A stretch of DNA of 64,000 nucleotides from Sphingobium algorifonticola (GCF_004005485.1 NZ_RZUL01000001.1:930001-994000); one strand, 5' to 3'; counted from the first letter of the stretch, positions 26,115 through 36,364 are shown. Numbers and translations are program-made. The notes: generated from the sequence alone by a model not told the origin.

Positions 26115-27022
26115 AGCTGGCGGCCCAGCGCGGAAAGCACCGTCATTCGCGCCGTCAGCATCGCCAGCAATACGCCCGCCAGCGGCAAAGCCAGTAGCAG
26201 CAGCCATGCGCCAGCCGACAGGTGGATTGTCTGGAGCATGTCCGATCCCGTCGCGCCGAGCCTTTGCCCGATAATCGCAATCACGGCCGCCGCCGCAGCA
26301 AAGCCGAGCGCACCGCCAAAGGACGCGTCCAGAGCGATGCGCCGCTGAAACAGGCGCGCGATCTGTATGTCGGTCGCGCCCATCAAATGCAGCACATCGA
26401 TCGTCCCGCGATGGCTGTCATGCGCGCCGCGCGCCGCCAGAACGACGACGGCACCGGTCGCCAGCGCCATAAGCAGAACAAGCGCGACCGCCAAGCCGGC
26501 CAGCGACGTCATGAGGCCGGACAGAGGCGCCAGAAACGCCGCATGCGGCTCTACGCGAGCTTGGGGCACGATCGCCGCGACGGCACGCCGAAACGTTGCA
26601 ACGGCGGCCGGGTCGGTGGCAGCCAGCGTGACGTCTACAAGTGCCGGGATCGGCAATTCCGCCGCCGCCAAATCCGTCCCGAGCCAAGGGCGCAACTGAT
26701 CAGCCAATTGCGATTCCGGCACGGGCTGCACCGCAACCACGCCGGGAAGACGCGGCAGAGCGCGGACGAGGCGACGCACGGCATCGTTGCGGGCGACCGG
26801 ATCGGCGTCGATCAGTTGCACGGTGACCCGCCCAGACAGATCCGCGCCAAGCGCGCGCGATGCATGCAGAAGGCCAAGGCCCGCCGCAGCCGCCAGTACC
26901 GTCAGGAACATCATGATCGCGATGACCCATGGCATGGGCCCCGCCACACGGCCTTCGGGCAAAAGCCTGTTGCGCGCCGCCGTTGCGGCCTTGTCCCGCT
27001 TGCGCTTTATCCCCGGTATCAT
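26111..27022 (-). CDS. ftsX: Cell division protein FtsX (ABC permease)
   Basis: The 303-residue membrane protein has an N-terminal TM (about 32-52), an extracytoplasmic domain and three C-terminal TMs, the FtsX layout. A cytoplasmic loop with GTIDVLHLMGATDIQIARLF matches the permease coupling region. With FtsE it transmits ATP-driven changes across the membrane to peptidoglycan hydrolases at the septum. The start ATG overlaps the ftsE stop by 4 bp. The sequence is divergent, as usual for alphaproteobacterial FtsX. Confidence 0.88.
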   Translation of the reverse strand: MIPGIKRKRDKAATAARNRLLPEGRVAGPMPWVIAIMMFLTVLAAAAGLGLLHASRALGADLSGRVTVQLIDADPVARNDAVRRLVRALPRLPGVVAVQPVPESQLADQLRPWLGTDLAAAELPIPALVDVTLAATDPAAVATFRRAVAAIVPQARVEPHAAFLAPLSGLMTSLAGLAVALVLLMALATGAVVVLAARGAHDSHRGTIDVLHLMGATDIQIARLFQRRIALDASFGGALGFAAAAAVIAIIGQRLGATGSDMLQTIHLSAGAWLLLLALPLAGVLLAMLTARMTVLSALGRQL

Positions 27023-27729
27023 GCAGATCCTGCCCGACCGGGAGGATAGCGCAACGATCCGGTCGGGTCCGCGAGCCTGCCGCGATCGAGCCGCATCATC
27101 TGCGCGTCGGGGACCTTGCCGATGAGGGGAATGTCGTGGGTTGCCACCACCATCGTCGTGCCCAGCTTGTTGAGTGCCTCGAACAGGGTCAGCAGCCGCT
27201 GTGCCATGTCCGGATCGACATTGCCCGTCGGCTCATCGGCAATCAGGATTTCGGGTCGGCCGATGACGGCGCGCGCGATCGCGACACGCTGTTGTTCTCC
27301 GCCGGACAAGGTTGCGGGACGTGCGTCCGCGCGGTCGGCCAGCCCGACCCAGGCCAGCATTTCGGCAACGGGTGCCGCGATTTCGCTTTCCTCCATCCCG
27401 GCTACGCGCAGTGGCAAGGCGATGTTATCATAGGTCGAGAGATGCGGCACCAGCCGGAAATCCTGAAAAACGACGCCAATGCGCCGCCGGAATCCGGGTA
27501 GCCGCTTGCGAGGCAGGGTGACGACATCCTCGTTGAACAGGCGGATGACACCCCGGCTGGGTCGCTGCGCCAGATACAGCAGCTTGAGCAATGATGTCTT
27601 GCCGGCCCCCGACGCTCCCGTCAGAAAATAGAATCCGCCGCTGTCCAGCGAAAAGCTGATGTCGCTCAGCGCCTCGCTGCCAAGCCCATAGCGCAGACCG
27701 ACATTCTCAAACTGCACGATGCTGGCCAT
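27019..27729 (-). CDS. ftsE: Cell division ATP-binding protein FtsE
   Basis: A 236-residue ABC ATPase from the ATG at 27729; upstream in-frame extension lacks homology. It has Walker A GASGAGKT (38-45), Q-loop [10 protein letters not shown] (87-96), signature LSGGEQQR (141-148), Walker B ILIADEP (161-167) and switch histidine in VVATHD. Its overlap with ftsX identifies it as FtsE rather than a generic lipoprotein exporter ATPase. The 191-bp divergent gap with the zinc-ribbon gene at 27921 should hold its promoter. Confidence 0.93.
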   Translation of the reverse strand: MASIVQFENVGLRYGLGSEALSDISFSLDSGGFYFLTGASGAGKTSLLKLLYLAQRPSRGVIRLFNEDVVTLPRKRLPGFRRRIGVVFQDFRLVPHLSTYDNIALPLRVAGMEESEIAAPVAEMLAWVGLADRADARPATLSGGEQQRVAIARAVIGRPEILIADEPTGNVDPDMAQRLLTLFEALNKLGTTMVVATHDIPLIGKVPDAQMMRLDRGRLADPTGSLRYPPGRAGSA

Positions 27730-27920
27730 GATGCTGTTGCGCCGTGCCCCTTCCCGCTCTTGCCGCCGCTGCCGCCTTTGCCAAGTTGCCATCGCACAGG
27801 GCAACCCCCGCCGTAAAGTGGCATAGGCGAGGCAGCCCTGTGCATCGACAACGCGCTTGCAAAAGCAGCGTCTTGCGTTCCCCGCTTGCCCTCGAGTCGT
27901 TGCAGTGCTTATGAAGTGCA

Positions 27921-28721
27921 ATGATCCTTAATTGTCCGCAGTGCGCCACGCGATACATTGTCCCGGACAGCGCCATAGGCCCGGCAGGACGTCAGGTCCG
28001 CTGCGCCTCGTGCAAGCATAGCTGGTTTCAGGAAGGCGCTGCCTTGCCCGAGCGGCCGGCAGCGGCAATGCCTGCGATGAGCGCGGCATCCGCAACCCCG
28101 CCGGTGCCCGATGCAGCCGCATCTTCGCACATGCCGACGGAACCCGAACAGGAAAGCGCATCCGTCACAGAGAGCATCGACGCACCGGCTAGCGTGGCCC
28201 CGGTGGCAACTGCTGTTCAACCGCCCGACGAGGAAGCCGACGCCTCGCAGGATTATGACAGTTTTGCGCCTGAGCCACCATTTCGGCCACGGCGCAACCC
28301 GGCCCGACTCTGGCTGATCGGCGGCATCCTCTTCCTGATCGCGATCAGCGCCACCGGTGCCGCCCTGTATCGGTTCGGCGTTCCGGGCTGGGCCGTCAAT
28401 CTGGGCCTGGCAAGCAACATGGAAGAACCGGACCTTCTGTTCTACCTTGCGAAGCCCGCCGAAAGGCGGAAACTGCCGACCGGGGAGGAGTATTTCGCCT
28501 TCAGTGCGCGGATCGTGAACAGCGGCGAAACGATGCAGGCCGTGCCGCCAGTGCTTGTGGAGCTGCGCGACAAGCAGAACCGACTGGTCTTCAGCTGGAT
28601 GACCAAGGCGGACAAGGCGCAGCTGAAACCCGGCGAGGAAACCGCCATCAGCGAAAGCCGCCTCGACATCCCGAAAAATGCGGAAAATCTGTCGCTCGCC
28701 TTCGTGGACAAAGGCCGATAG
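27921..28721 (+). CDS. Zinc-ribbon MJ0042/DUF3426 membrane protein
   Basis: 266 residues. The N-terminal zinc ribbon CPQCATRY...[10 protein letters not shown] (Cys5, Cys8 and a second CxxC near 29-32) is the MJ0042 motif. A low-complexity Ala/Pro/Glu linker (about 40-115), one TM helix (about 130-152) and a DUF3426-like periplasmic domain follow. Family members are common in Proteobacteria with unknown function. It is divergent from ftsE; the next feature downstream is tRNA-Leu. Confidence 0.8.
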   Translation: MILNCPQCATRYIVPDSAIGPAGRQVRCASCKHSWFQEGAALPERPAAAMPAMSAASATPPVPDAAASSHMPTEPEQESASVTESIDAPASVAPVATAVQPPDEEADASQDYDSFAPEPPFRPRRNPARLWLIGGILFLIAISATGAALYRFGVPGWAVNLGLASNMEEPDLLFYLAKPAERRKLPTGEEYFAFSARIVNSGETMQAVPPVLVELRDKQNRLVFSWMTKADKAQLKPGEETAISESRLDIPKNAENLSLAFVDKGR

Positions 28722-28872
28722 GCGCGCGACTTGCGACGCGCCAACCAAGCGGGCGCAACGGCCCGACAACACCGACACATCCCGCCTTTTCGCCGCTTGC
28801 AAGGTCTGCCCGCCTTTGCTAGGTGCCTGCCCCTACCAAGGTGTCGGCCCGGCCGACTTCTTCATGCACTGT

Positions 28873-28959
28873 GCGGTCGTGGCGGAATTGGTAGACGCGC
28901 AACGTTGAGGTCGTTGTGGCCGAAAGGCCGTGGAAGTTCGAGTCTTCTCGACCGCACCA
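28873..28959 (+). tRNA. tRNA-Leu (anticodon GAG)
   Basis: An 87-nt class II tRNA with encoded CCA. The acceptor stem is GCGGTCG/CGACCGC. The anticodon stem CAACG/CGTTG encloses TTGAGGT, giving GAG (leucine). A long variable arm (TGGCCGAAAGGCCGT) and a GTTCGAGTC T-arm confirm it. Confidence 0.97.
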
Positions 28960-29002
28960 ATTGCAGATAACCCATATTTATCAGACAATTAGCTCATAGG
29001 CT

Positions 29003-29950
29003 TCAAATGCGTTCGCCCGAAAGGCGCTGGCACAGCATGTCGAGCTGATCGAGGGTCGAATAGCGCAGGGTAAGCAATCCTGCTCCGCCCTGACCCGCGC
29101 CATGTGCGATATCGACCTTGAGGCCGAGGATATCCGCCAGATGCTGTTCAAGAGCCGCAATGTCGGCATCCTTTCCGCGCAACTGCCCACCACTGCCTGG
29201 CCGTGGCGCCGCATCCCCTGTACGGGCCTTGCGGACCAGCTTTTCCGTCTCGCGCACCGAAAGGCCCTTGTGCTCGACCGTCCGGGCCAGTGCCTCGCAA
29301 TCGTCGGCACCGATCAACGCCCGAGCATGCCCCATGCTGATCCGCTGCTCCATCACCGCACGCTGAACCGGCATTGGAAGGTCAAGCAGACGCATTAGAT
29401 TGGCGACATGACTGCGCGATTTGCCGACGAGACGACCGAGCGCCTCCTGGCTATGGCCGAATTGCCCGATCAGCTTGCGATACGCTTCAGCCTCTTCGAT
29501 CGGATTGAGGTCTTCGCGCTGAATATTCTCAATCAACGCAATTTCGAGCGTCTCGGCTTCGTCAAAATCACGCACGATGGCCGGGATGCGATGCAATTGG
29601 GCACGCTGGGCGGCGCGCCAGCGCCGTTCACCTGCAACGATCTGATAGCCCGATCCGCGCGGGCGCACGATGATGGGCTGAATGACGCCGCGTTTGGCGA
29701 TGCTGTCTGCCAGTTCCTGCAAGGCCCCATCGTCAAAATGGCGGCGCGGCTGGTCCGGATGAGGCTGTATCAGTGCAATTTCGATGCTCTGGATCGACGA
29801 GCCAGGCTTACTGCTGCCGGCAGAAACCGATTCTTCCTGCGCGGTATCGCCCAGCAACGCCGACAAGCCCCGGCCCAGGCCATGGGGACGCTTCACTATT
29901 TTGGTCGCTGCCTTCGCTGCGGCATTGTCTTGCTTGTTCGTCCCGGTCAC
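29003..29950 (-). CDS. parB: Chromosome-partitioning protein ParB
   Basis: 315 residues: an N-terminal GLGRGLSALLGD motif, the ParB/sulfiredoxin-like CTPase domain (with VAGERRWRAAQRA), a helix-turn-helix DNA-binding region (SQEALGRLVGKSRSHVANLMRLLDLP region) and a C-terminal dimerisation domain. ParB loads as a CTP-dependent clamp at parS near oriC and cooperates with ParA in segregation. It overlaps parA by 4 bp, and three parS-like sites lie within 3.5 kb upstream. Confidence 0.96.
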   Translation of the reverse strand: MTGTNKQDNAAAKAATKIVKRPHGLGRGLSALLGDTAQEESVSAGSSKPGSSIQSIEIALIQPHPDQPRRHFDDGALQELADSIAKRGVIQPIIVRPRGSGYQIVAGERRWRAAQRAQLHRIPAIVRDFDEAETLEIALIENIQREDLNPIEEAEAYRKLIGQFGHSQEALGRLVGKSRSHVANLMRLLDLPMPVQRAVMEQRISMGHARALIGADDCEALARTVEHKGLSVRETEKLVRKARTGDAAPRPGSGGQLRGKDADIAALEQHLADILGLKVDIAHGAGQGGAGLLTLRYSTLDQLDMLCQRLSGERI

Positions 29951-30732
29951 GCAGCAACCTCTTCTCTGTGCGGTAAACGCCCGATCAGTTCGCGCGCCAA
30001 TTGCATATAGGCCTCCGATCCGGCGCAGCGATAGTCGTAGATCAGTGCCGGCATGCCGTGGCTGGGTGCTTCGGACAAGCGGACGTTGCGCGGTATCACG
30101 GTCTTGAAAACGACATCGCCAAGGCAGGCGCGCACATCGTCCGCCACCTGATCAGTCAAGCGATTACGCCGGTCGTACATGGTAAGCGCCACCCCCATGA
30201 TAGATAGGCCTGGATTGAAGCGTCCCCGGATGCGATCAACGGTTTGCAGCAATTGCGACAAGCCTTCGAGCGCAAAGAACTCGCATTGCAACGGCACCAG
30301 CAACGCCTGTGCCGCAACCATGGCGTTGATCGTCAGCAGGCCCAGCGAAGGCGGGCAATCGATCAGGCAGATGTCCCACTGGCCCTGTTCTGCCTTGTCC
30401 AGCGCCTGCTGAAGACGATGTGTCCGCTGCTCATAGTCGATCAGCTCTATTTCCGCACCGGACAGATCCTGCGTCGCGGGCAAGATGTCGAGTTTGGGAA
30501 CGCGGGTAGCCAGAACGGCATCCGCTACATCGCAATCGCCGATCAGCACATCGTAACTGGACTGCTGCCTTTCCGCATGACTGATGCCCAGACCGGTCGA
30601 CGCGTTACCTTGGGGATCAAGGTCAATCAGCAGTGTCCGATGCCCGGTAGCCGCAAGCGCGGTAGCGACATTAATCGCAGTAGTGGTTTTTCCGACGCCA
30701 CCCTTTTGGTTGGCAATCGCAATGCGGATCAT
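29947..30732 (-). CDS. parA: Chromosome-partitioning ATPase ParA
   Basis: A 261-residue deviant Walker ATPase: KGGVGKTTT at 10-18 (signature Lys10 plus P-loop), ATALAATGHRTLLIDLDPQG with Walker A', and DICLIDCPPSLG Walker B. It is the short chromosomal type without an N-terminal HTH. It binds DNA as an ATP dimer and drives ParB-parS movement. Its 4-bp overlaps with rsmG upstream and parB downstream indicate translational coupling. Confidence 0.96.
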   Translation of the reverse strand: MIRIAIANQKGGVGKTTTAINVATALAATGHRTLLIDLDPQGNASTGLGISHAERQQSSYDVLIGDCDVADAVLATRVPKLDILPATQDLSGAEIELIDYEQRTHRLQQALDKAEQGQWDICLIDCPPSLGLLTINAMVAAQALLVPLQCEFFALEGLSQLLQTVDRIRGRFNPGLSIMGVALTMYDRRNRLTDQVADDVRACLGDVVFKTVIPRNVRLSEAPSHGMPALIYDYRCAGSEAYMQLARELIGRLPHREEVAA

Positions 30733-31373
30733 CGGCGGCCTTTCCTGCGGACCGATCGCGCCACGACAACCGCGCTATCCGGATCGGTCACACTATGTTC
30801 CACGTGAAACAGCCCGTGCCAATCCTTGGCTGCATCATCGATATCACTCTGCCAGCTTTTGCCTTTGGGTAACAGCCAAAAGCTGCCTGCGTCGGCAAGA
30901 TGATGCGCCGTCGCGAAGAGGCGCGGCATAGGTGCAAAGGCGCGGGCACTGATAACCGTGGCGGGCTGCTCCAGTTGGAGCGTTTCTACCTTGCCTGCGA
31001 AAATCCGAACATTATCGAGACGCAGTTCAGCAACCACATGAGCAAGAAAATCAATGCGACGGCGGCGCGACTCTACAAGGGTCACCAGCCATGGGGACAG
31101 TATGGCGATGATAACGCCCGGCAGGCCGGCACCTGAGCCAAGATCGATCCAGCCAGCGCGCCCTGTATCCATTTTGGGTGCTGGGGCGAGAGGCAATAAT
31201 TGCGCGCTATCGACAATGTGGCGGGCCCACACATGATCGCGCGTAGACTGGGCAATCAGATTCTGATGCTGCATTTCATCCAACAGCAACGCGACATAAC
31301 CGTTCAGTCGCGCAAACGCTTCACGTGAAACATCATGACAGGCAAGCCAGGCACGCGCCTCTTCTTCCGTCAT
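30729..31373 (-). CDS. rsmG: 16S rRNA (guanine-N7) methyltransferase RsmG
   Basis: A 214-residue SAM-dependent methyltransferase. The SAM-binding [18 protein letters not shown] is at about 76-93 and the [11 protein letters not shown] acidic loop follows. It methylates G527 of 16S rRNA. It is embedded in the mnmG-rsmG-parA-parB run with 4-bp overlaps at both ends. Two parS-like sequences lie inside its coding region, encoding DVSREA near the start and FHVEH near the end, so codon choice there is constrained by ParB binding. Confidence 0.95.
   Translation of the reverse strand: MTEEEARAWLACHDVSREAFARLNGYVALLLDEMQHQNLIAQSTRDHVWARHIVDSAQLLPLAPAPKMDTGRAGWIDLGSGAGLPGVIIAILSPWLVTLVESRRRRIDFLAHVVAELRLDNVRIFAGKVETLQLEQPATVISARAFAPMPRLFATAHHLADAGSFWLLPKGKSWQSDIDDAAKDWHGLFHVEHSVTDPDSAVVVARSVRRKGRR
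30796..30811. promoter_or_regulatory. parS-like ParB-binding site 1
   Basis: TGTTCCACGTGAAACA differs at one position from the consensus TGTTTCACGTGAAACA. It lies inside the 3' part of rsmG, just upstream of parA. Confidence 0.88.
31317..31332. promoter_or_regulatory. parS-like ParB-binding site 2
   Basis: CGCTTCACGTGAAACA keeps the full core TTCACGTGAA with two mismatches in the left outer arm. It lies within the 5' end of rsmG. Confidence 0.72.
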
Positions 31374-33223
31374 GCGGCGCGGCGTCGGACGTGGACCAGA
31401 ATAGCAGCCAAAGCCGCGGGCGTTATTCCGCGTATCCGGCCTGCAGCCGCCAGCGTATCGGGGCGAGCGACCTCCAGCCGCTCAAACATTTCCTTCGAGA
31501 GTCCGCCAATGCTGGCATAATCCATGTCATCAGGAAGCAGCAACGCCTCATTGGCACGAAGCGCATGTATCTCGCTTGCCTGCCGATCGAGATAAGGTGC
31601 GTAACGCGCATCCTCTACGATTTCCTCGCGTATGTCAGCGTCAGCAGCACGCCATTCCGCACAAAGCCTGTCAAACATGTCCAAATTGACTTCGGGGAAG
31701 CGCAACCATTCCAACAGGCTCCGACGCATGCCGTCTTGCCGGACCGGCGCACCGGCTGCCTGCATTTCTGACGCCGTAACCGTTCGCCCGAGTGCCTGAA
31801 CAAGAGCGTCGCGCCGGAGCTGACGATCGCCGAAGACCTTGGCGCGTTCGGCACCGATAAGACCGTGCGCGGTGCCGATCGGGGTCAGGCGCGTCGCGGC
31901 ATTATCCGCCCGCAGGAGCAAACGATATTCAGCGCGCGCGGTGAGCATGCGATAAGGCTCCGTCACCCCCTGCAAGACAAGATCATCGATCATCACGCCG
32001 ATGTAGCTGCTTGCACGATCGAGAATAATGGGTGGGCGCGAAAGCGCTTCGGCGGCAGCATTTGCACCCGCGACCAGCCCCTGTGCCGCCGCCTCCTCAT
32101 AGCCGGTCGTCCCGTTGATCTGTCCCGCGCAGTAGAGGCCTGACAATGCGCGAAGACCCAAACGACGGTCCAATGCGCGCGGATCAACATAGTCATATTC
32201 TACGGCATAGCCCGGAACGACGATATCGGCACGTTCCAGCCCCGCAATTGACCGCACCATCTCCAGCTGAACATCACTCGGCAACGAGGTACTGATCCCG
32301 TTGGGATAGACGAGCGCGTCATCCAGTCCCTCCGGCTCCAGAAAAATCTGATGCCCGTCGCGATCGCCAAAACGGAAAATCTTGTCCTCAATCGAGGGAC
32401 AATAACGCGGCCCCTGGCCCTCGATGGCGCCACTGAAAAGCGGAGACCGGCCCAGGCCATCGCGGATAATGGCGTGGGTCCGCATATTGGTGCGCGTGAC
32501 GGCGCAAAAACTTTGCGACAGCACCCGCCCCGCCGATTGCGGCGACATAGTCCATGTGCCTGGATCGGATGGCTGGACATCAAGAGCAGCCCAATTGATG
32601 GTACGGCCGTCAAGACGTGGCGGCGTTCCCGTCTTCAGTCGACCCATAGGAAGGGCGAGCGCGCGCAACTGTGCCGCGAGCAATTGCGCTGCCTGCTCCC
32701 CTGTGCGTCCGCCGACCATCCGCTCCTCACCGCGAAACAGCGTGGCACCGAGGAATGTGCCGGTTGCGAGCACAACCGTGGCCGCGCGCAACGTCCTGCC
32801 GTCGCGAAGGTTGAGCCCGCCAACACGGCCCGCTTCGATGATCAGCGATTCGGCCTCGCCTTCGATGATGTCCAGAGACTCGCAGGCCTCGAGCATCGCT
32901 TGTATCGCCGCCCGATAGCGGCGGCGATCAGCCTGAACGCGTGGGCCCTGCACTGCCGCGCCCTTGCTTGCATTCAGCATGCGATAATGAATGGCACCGG
33001 CGTCAGCCGCTCGCGCCATCAGCCCATCAAGCGCATCGACCTCCCGGACCAAGTGCCCCTTGCCCAATCCGCCAATTGCCGGATTGCACGACATCGCACC
33101 AACGGTTTTGCGATCGAATGTAACGAGCGCGACACGCGCACCCATGCGTGCAGCAGCGGCGGCAGCCTCGCAACCGGCATGGCCGCCACCGACCACGATT
33201 ACATCCAGATCCCTATTTCGCAT
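31370..33223 (-). CDS. mnmG: tRNA uridine-5-carboxymethylaminomethyl modification enzyme MnmG (GidA)
   Basis: 617 residues from the ATG at 33223; a GTG at 33280 is in frame but adds a non-conserved leader overlapping parS 3. It has FAD-binding [12 protein letters not shown] at 10-21, the [23 protein letters not shown] block, a second GTGTFL-like glycine motif and the C-terminal GidA-associated helical domain. It forms a complex with MnmE to modify U34 of certain tRNAs. It is co-oriented with mnmE and overlaps rsmG by 4 bp. Confidence 0.97.
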   Translation of the reverse strand: MRNRDLDVIVVGGGHAGCEAAAAAARMGARVALVTFDRKTVGAMSCNPAIGGLGKGHLVREVDALDGLMARAADAGAIHYRMLNASKGAAVQGPRVQADRRRYRAAIQAMLEACESLDIIEGEAESLIIEAGRVGGLNLRDGRTLRAATVVLATGTFLGATLFRGEERMVGGRTGEQAAQLLAAQLRALALPMGRLKTGTPPRLDGRTINWAALDVQPSDPGTWTMSPQSAGRVLSQSFCAVTRTNMRTHAIIRDGLGRSPLFSGAIEGQGPRYCPSIEDKIFRFGDRDGHQIFLEPEGLDDALVYPNGISTSLPSDVQLEMVRSIAGLERADIVVPGYAVEYDYVDPRALDRRLGLRALSGLYCAGQINGTTGYEEAAAQGLVAGANAAAEALSRPPIILDRASSYIGVMIDDLVLQGVTEPYRMLTARAEYRLLLRADNAATRLTPIGTAHGLIGAERAKVFGDRQLRRDALVQALGRTVTASEMQAAGAPVRQDGMRRSLLEWLRFPEVNLDMFDRLCAEWRAADADIREEIVEDARYAPYLDRQASEIHALRANEALLLPDDMDYASIGGLSKEMFERLEVARPDTLAAAGRIRGITPAALAAILVHVRRRAA

Positions 33224-33272
33224 GAGCGATCCATAGCGATAATGCCGGTCATCGTCAAAGATCGCATCATGC

Positions 33273-33288
33273 TGTTCCACGTGGAACA
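33273..33288. promoter_or_regulatory. parS-like ParB-binding site 3
   Basis: TGTTCCACGTGGAACA is a perfect 16-bp palindrome in the 67-bp mnmE-mnmG gap. It is a parS variant with symmetric C/G substitutions relative to TGTTTCACGTGAAACA. Confidence 0.88.
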
Positions 33289-33290
33289 GC

Positions 33291-34583
33291 CTATTTCCCG
33301 ATGCAGAAGGTTCCGAACAACGCGTCGAGCATATCCTCGGTCCCGGCCTTGCCGGTTAACTGGTCAATCGCCCCACGCAGCAGGCGTAGTATTTCCGCCA
33401 CTACGAGAGTATCGGACTGGTCGCGCGCTTCAGCAATCAGTGTTGCGATATGCTCCAGTGCTTCGCGTTGCTGCCTATGCAGGGCATAGCCGTCATCTCG
33501 TGGCAACAAGGCCGAAGCCCGTTGCCCGATTGCATCGAGCAGAGCATCAAGTCCTGCACCAGATACGGCCGACAGCGCCAACTGCCCTCCTTCGGCCATG
33601 GTCCAATCCTTTCGATCGGACTGTGCCGCTATGCAAAGGGAATCGGGCCGCGGTGCGGCCTGCGGTTCGCCGAGCCACAAGAGAATATCCGCCGCTTCAA
33701 TGGCCTCATGCGCACGATCGATGCCGGTCTGCTCGATACGATCATCTGTATCATTGCGAAGCCCTGCCGTGTCCGTGAAGACATAGGCGATGCCGTCGAT
33801 AGCGACAGGCACTTCGATACGATCTCGGGTCGTCCCTGCGATGCTGGATATGATCGCTGCTTCGCGGCCCACAAGTCGGTTTAACAAGGTCGATTTACCG
33901 GCATTCGGCGGTCCGGCAATGACAACGCGAATGCCGTCACGCAACCGCTCGGCGGCAGGCCGCGACAGCTCGTGCCGCACCTGTTCGCCCAGCGCGCGCA
34001 AGCCTTCCGCAATGACCAATTCCATTCCATCGTCGGGAACATCGTCGGCATCGGAGAAGTCGAGCACCGATTCGGCTAGCGCCGCCAACCGCACGATTTC
34101 GCTGCGCCATGTTTCAAGTCGTCGGGAAAAATCACCCTGCGCCATCGCCATGGCGGCGCGCCGTTGCGTCTGTGTTTCGGCGAGCAGCAAATCCGACAGA
34201 CCTTGCGCCTCGTTCAGATCGATCCGCCCGTTCAGAAAGGCCCGACGCGCAAATTCGCCTGGTTCGGCAAGGCGACATCCCGCCTGACGGGCGAGCATCA
34301 GCAGCAAAGCGGCTGTGACAGCACGGCCACCGTGGCAATGCAGCTCGGCCAGATCCTCGCCGGTGGCTGTCTTTGGGCCGGGAAACCACAAGGCCAGACC
34401 CCGGTCGATCACGTCGCCATCCGCCGGATCGGCCATCGTCACATAGGTCGCAACCCGCGGCGCTGGTATGCGGCCAACAACAGCACGCAACGTTGTAGCG
34501 GCGGCCGGGCCACTGATCCGTATGATGCCGATACCTGCGGGTGGCTGGCCGCTGGACAAGGCAAAAATGGTATCGGCAGACAA
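33291..34583 (-). CDS. mnmE: tRNA modification GTPase MnmE (TrmE)
   Basis: About 430 residues from a TTG at 34583, where family homology (DTIFALSSG) begins. An ATG at 34622 is in frame but lies inside the upstream DUF6489 gene and encodes a non-conserved Arg-rich leader. AAGGA about 13 bp upstream gives modest support for the TTG. The N-terminal formyl-THF-binding domain is followed by the inserted G domain ([13 protein letters not shown]) and the invariant C-terminal CIGK with catalytic cysteine. The partner enzyme MnmG is encoded immediately downstream. Confidence 0.95.
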   Translation of the reverse strand: MSADTIFALSSGQPPAGIGIIRISGPAAATTLRAVVGRIPAPRVATYVTMADPADGDVIDRGLALWFPGPKTATGEDLAELHCHGGRAVTAALLLMLARQAGCRLAEPGEFARRAFLNGRIDLNEAQGLSDLLLAETQTQRRAAMAMAQGDFSRRLETWRSEIVRLAALAESVLDFSDADDVPDDGMELVIAEGLRALGEQVRHELSRPAAERLRDGIRVVIAGPPNAGKSTLLNRLVGREAAIISSIAGTTRDRIEVPVAIDGIAYVFTDTAGLRNDTDDRIEQTGIDRAHEAIEAADILLWLGEPQAAPRPDSLCIAAQSDRKDWTMAEGGQLALSAVSGAGLDALLDAIGQRASALLPRDDGYALHRQQREALEHIATLIAEARDQSDTLVVAEILRLLRGAIDQLTGKAGTEDMLDALFGTFCIGK

Positions 34584-34590
34584 GCGTTCG

Positions 34591-34860
34591 CTACCCGTCC
34601 TTCTTGCCCGTGATGGAACCACTGCCCATTCCGCTGCCCGAAAGGCCGATATCCATCATCTGTTTGAAAAGCCGCATGCCGGCATCACCCATGGGCGAAA
34701 AACTGCGGAACAGATTCTCCATCTGGTCAAGACTGACCGTACCGTCCATCGTTTCCAGCATCGTCTGTACATATTTGTCATGAATGGGCGACACATCGGG
34801 CAAGCCTAGAAATGTGCGTGCCTCTTCCGGTGTGCATTCAACGTCAACGGTCACTTTCAC
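34591..34860 (-). CDS. DUF6489 family small protein
   Basis: An 89-residue protein beginning MKVTVDVECTPEEARTFLGL and containing a DKYVQTMLETMDG segment. It is conserved, to my knowledge, next to mnmE in sphingomonads, and its function is unknown. The Gly/Ser-rich C-terminus (GLSGSGMGSGS) looks disordered. Its 3' end holds the ribosome-binding region of mnmE, so expression may be coupled. Confidence 0.8.
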   Translation of the reverse strand: MKVTVDVECTPEEARTFLGLPDVSPIHDKYVQTMLETMDGTVSLDQMENLFRSFSPMGDAGMRLFKQMMDIGLSGSGMGSGSITGKKDG

Positions 34861-35029
34861 GTTCTGCCCTTTCCAACGCGCCCACTGCCAGCCGCAATGC
34901 TGCCATCATGGCGCAACAGCGCATGAAATGCCAGTTTTGCCGCTTCGGCAGGCTATCGTCCTTGAATTGCCATGGATCGACGTCATTATGCGATGCGGCA
35001 ATCAGGTTGAAACTTGGGACGATGAGCAA
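34844..35029 (-). CDS. Hypothetical small protein upstream of DUF6489
   Basis: A 61-codon open frame on the same strand, overlapping the DUF6489 start by 17 bp. The segment DPWQFKDDSLPKRQNWHFM followed by an Ala/Leu-rich helix is not obviously random and could be a conserved small protein coupled to DUF6489. I do not recognise it. No catalytic motif or membrane helix is clear. Confidence 0.35.
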   Translation of the reverse strand: MLIVPSFNLIAASHNDVDPWQFKDDSLPKRQNWHFMRCCAMMAALRLAVGALERAERESDR

Positions 35030-35392
35030 GAAGATTCCAAAACCAACGCTCGCTGCTGATGCGCCGTTCGACGCTTATGTCACCCGGCGGGACAATCTAT
35101 TCGAAGCGGATTCATCCTCATGCATGAGATTGTCGGCGTCAACGAGCGCATTTGCGGCAATTGCGCTATCCGGGCGGACGCCGACGATATCGTGTATGCC
35201 CCCAATCTGCACGGGGGCCTCCAGCTGCACATCAGCCTGAGCGAAGATACTTCCGATTTTCACTAGCAAGCATCTGATATTATGAGACAATTTAACACAA
35301 ATTGGAATACAAACGATATTGAAGCGCTAATCAGAGCTGTCCAATCGGCGGGCAAGCCAACTGCCGACGTCTTCGCGGACCAACTCGCATGA
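35022..35392 (+). other. Stretch with small + strand open frames, possibly a broken gene
   Basis: Three short open frames follow one another. 35022-35240 begins MSKKIPKPTLAADAPFDAY. 35120-35266, in a different frame, encodes 48 residues with VNERICGNCAIRADADDIVY. 35282-35392 encodes 36 residues and its TGA overlaps the quinone oxidoreductase start. The local base composition is more AT-rich near 35270-35330. The first two could be one gene split by a frameshift near 35115. None is recognised. Confidence 0.3.
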
Positions 35393-36360
35393 TGGCCCGG
35401 CCTTGGCGCATGGTGGCGCGTACGCACGGCGGGCCGGAGGTGATTGTGCGGGAGGATTTCGATCCCGGCCTGCCGGGCATCGGCGAAATGCTGATCGAAC
35501 AGGATGCCATCGGGATCAACTTCATCGACACCTATTACCGTTCCGGCCTTTATCCCGCGCCGATGCCCATATCGCTTGGGTCGGAAAGCACCGGACGGAT
35601 CGTTGCGATCGGCCCGGATGTCTCGGACTATGCGATTGGCGATCGGGTTGGCTGTGTGCATGGCTTGGGCAGCTATGCGACGCATCGCATTGTTTCGGCG
35701 GATAAGGTCGTGCCGATTCCCGACGGGATTTCCAGCGAAGACGCGGCGGCCTCGATGCTGAAGGGAATGACGGCCTGCTATCTCGCGGAAGACATGATAC
35801 CACTCCGCCCGGGACAGGTCGCGCTTGTCCTGGCGGCGGCTGGGGGTGTCGGGTCGATGCTCGTGCCCTGGTTGCGCGACAAGGGTGTCATTGTCATTGC
35901 ACATAGTGGCTCTGCGACCAAAGCCGCGAAGGTAATGGCCGACCATAGTCTCCACACGCCGTTTGACAGCCTTGCGGACCAAGTGCGTGATCTGACCGAC
36001 GGGAAAGGCGTGGACGTGGTGTACGATGGCGTGGGCAAGGATAGCTGGACCGCATCGCTCGGTTCCCTCAGGCGCCGTGGCCTGTTGGTAAGCTATGGTA
36101 ACGCGTCGGGCGCAGTGCCCCCGGTCAGCTTGCTCGACCTCAGCAAAGGCGGGTCACTCTATGTCACGCGGCCGACATTGTTCGATTATGTCGCCACGCC
36201 GCACGATCTTGCGCATACCGCCGATCGCCTGTTTGACCGCATGCAACGCGGCGTGGTCCAGGCGAATATCGGTCAGCGATACGCACTGGCCGATGCCGCA
36301 GAAGCACATCGCGCGCTGGAATCCCGCGTAACGACAGGATCAACGATATTGCTGCCCTGA
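35389..36360 (+). CDS. Zinc-independent quinone oxidoreductase (MDR/QOR family)
   Basis: 323 residues; two adjacent ATGs (35389 and 35392) can start it. The medium-chain dehydrogenase/QOR pattern is clear: GINFIDTYYRSGLYP near 45, GVGSMLVPWLRDKG as the dinucleotide-binding turn, and VDVVYDGVGKDSW. No zinc-ligand cysteines of alcohol dehydrogenases are present. It would reduce quinones or enones with NADPH, as in QorA. It converges with terC. Confidence 0.9.
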   Translation: MMARPWRMVARTHGGPEVIVREDFDPGLPGIGEMLIEQDAIGINFIDTYYRSGLYPAPMPISLGSESTGRIVAIGPDVSDYAIGDRVGCVHGLGSYATHRIVSADKVVPIPDGISSEDAAASMLKGMTACYLAEDMIPLRPGQVALVLAAAGGVGSMLVPWLRDKGVIVIAHSGSATKAAKVMADHSLHTPFDSLADQVRDLTDGKGVDVVYDGVGKDSWTASLGSLRRRGLLVSYGNASGAVPPVSLLDLSKGGSLYVTRPTLFDYVATPHDLAHTADRLFDRMQRGVVQANIGQRYALADAAEAHRALESRVTTGSTILLP

Positions 36361-36364
36361 TGGC

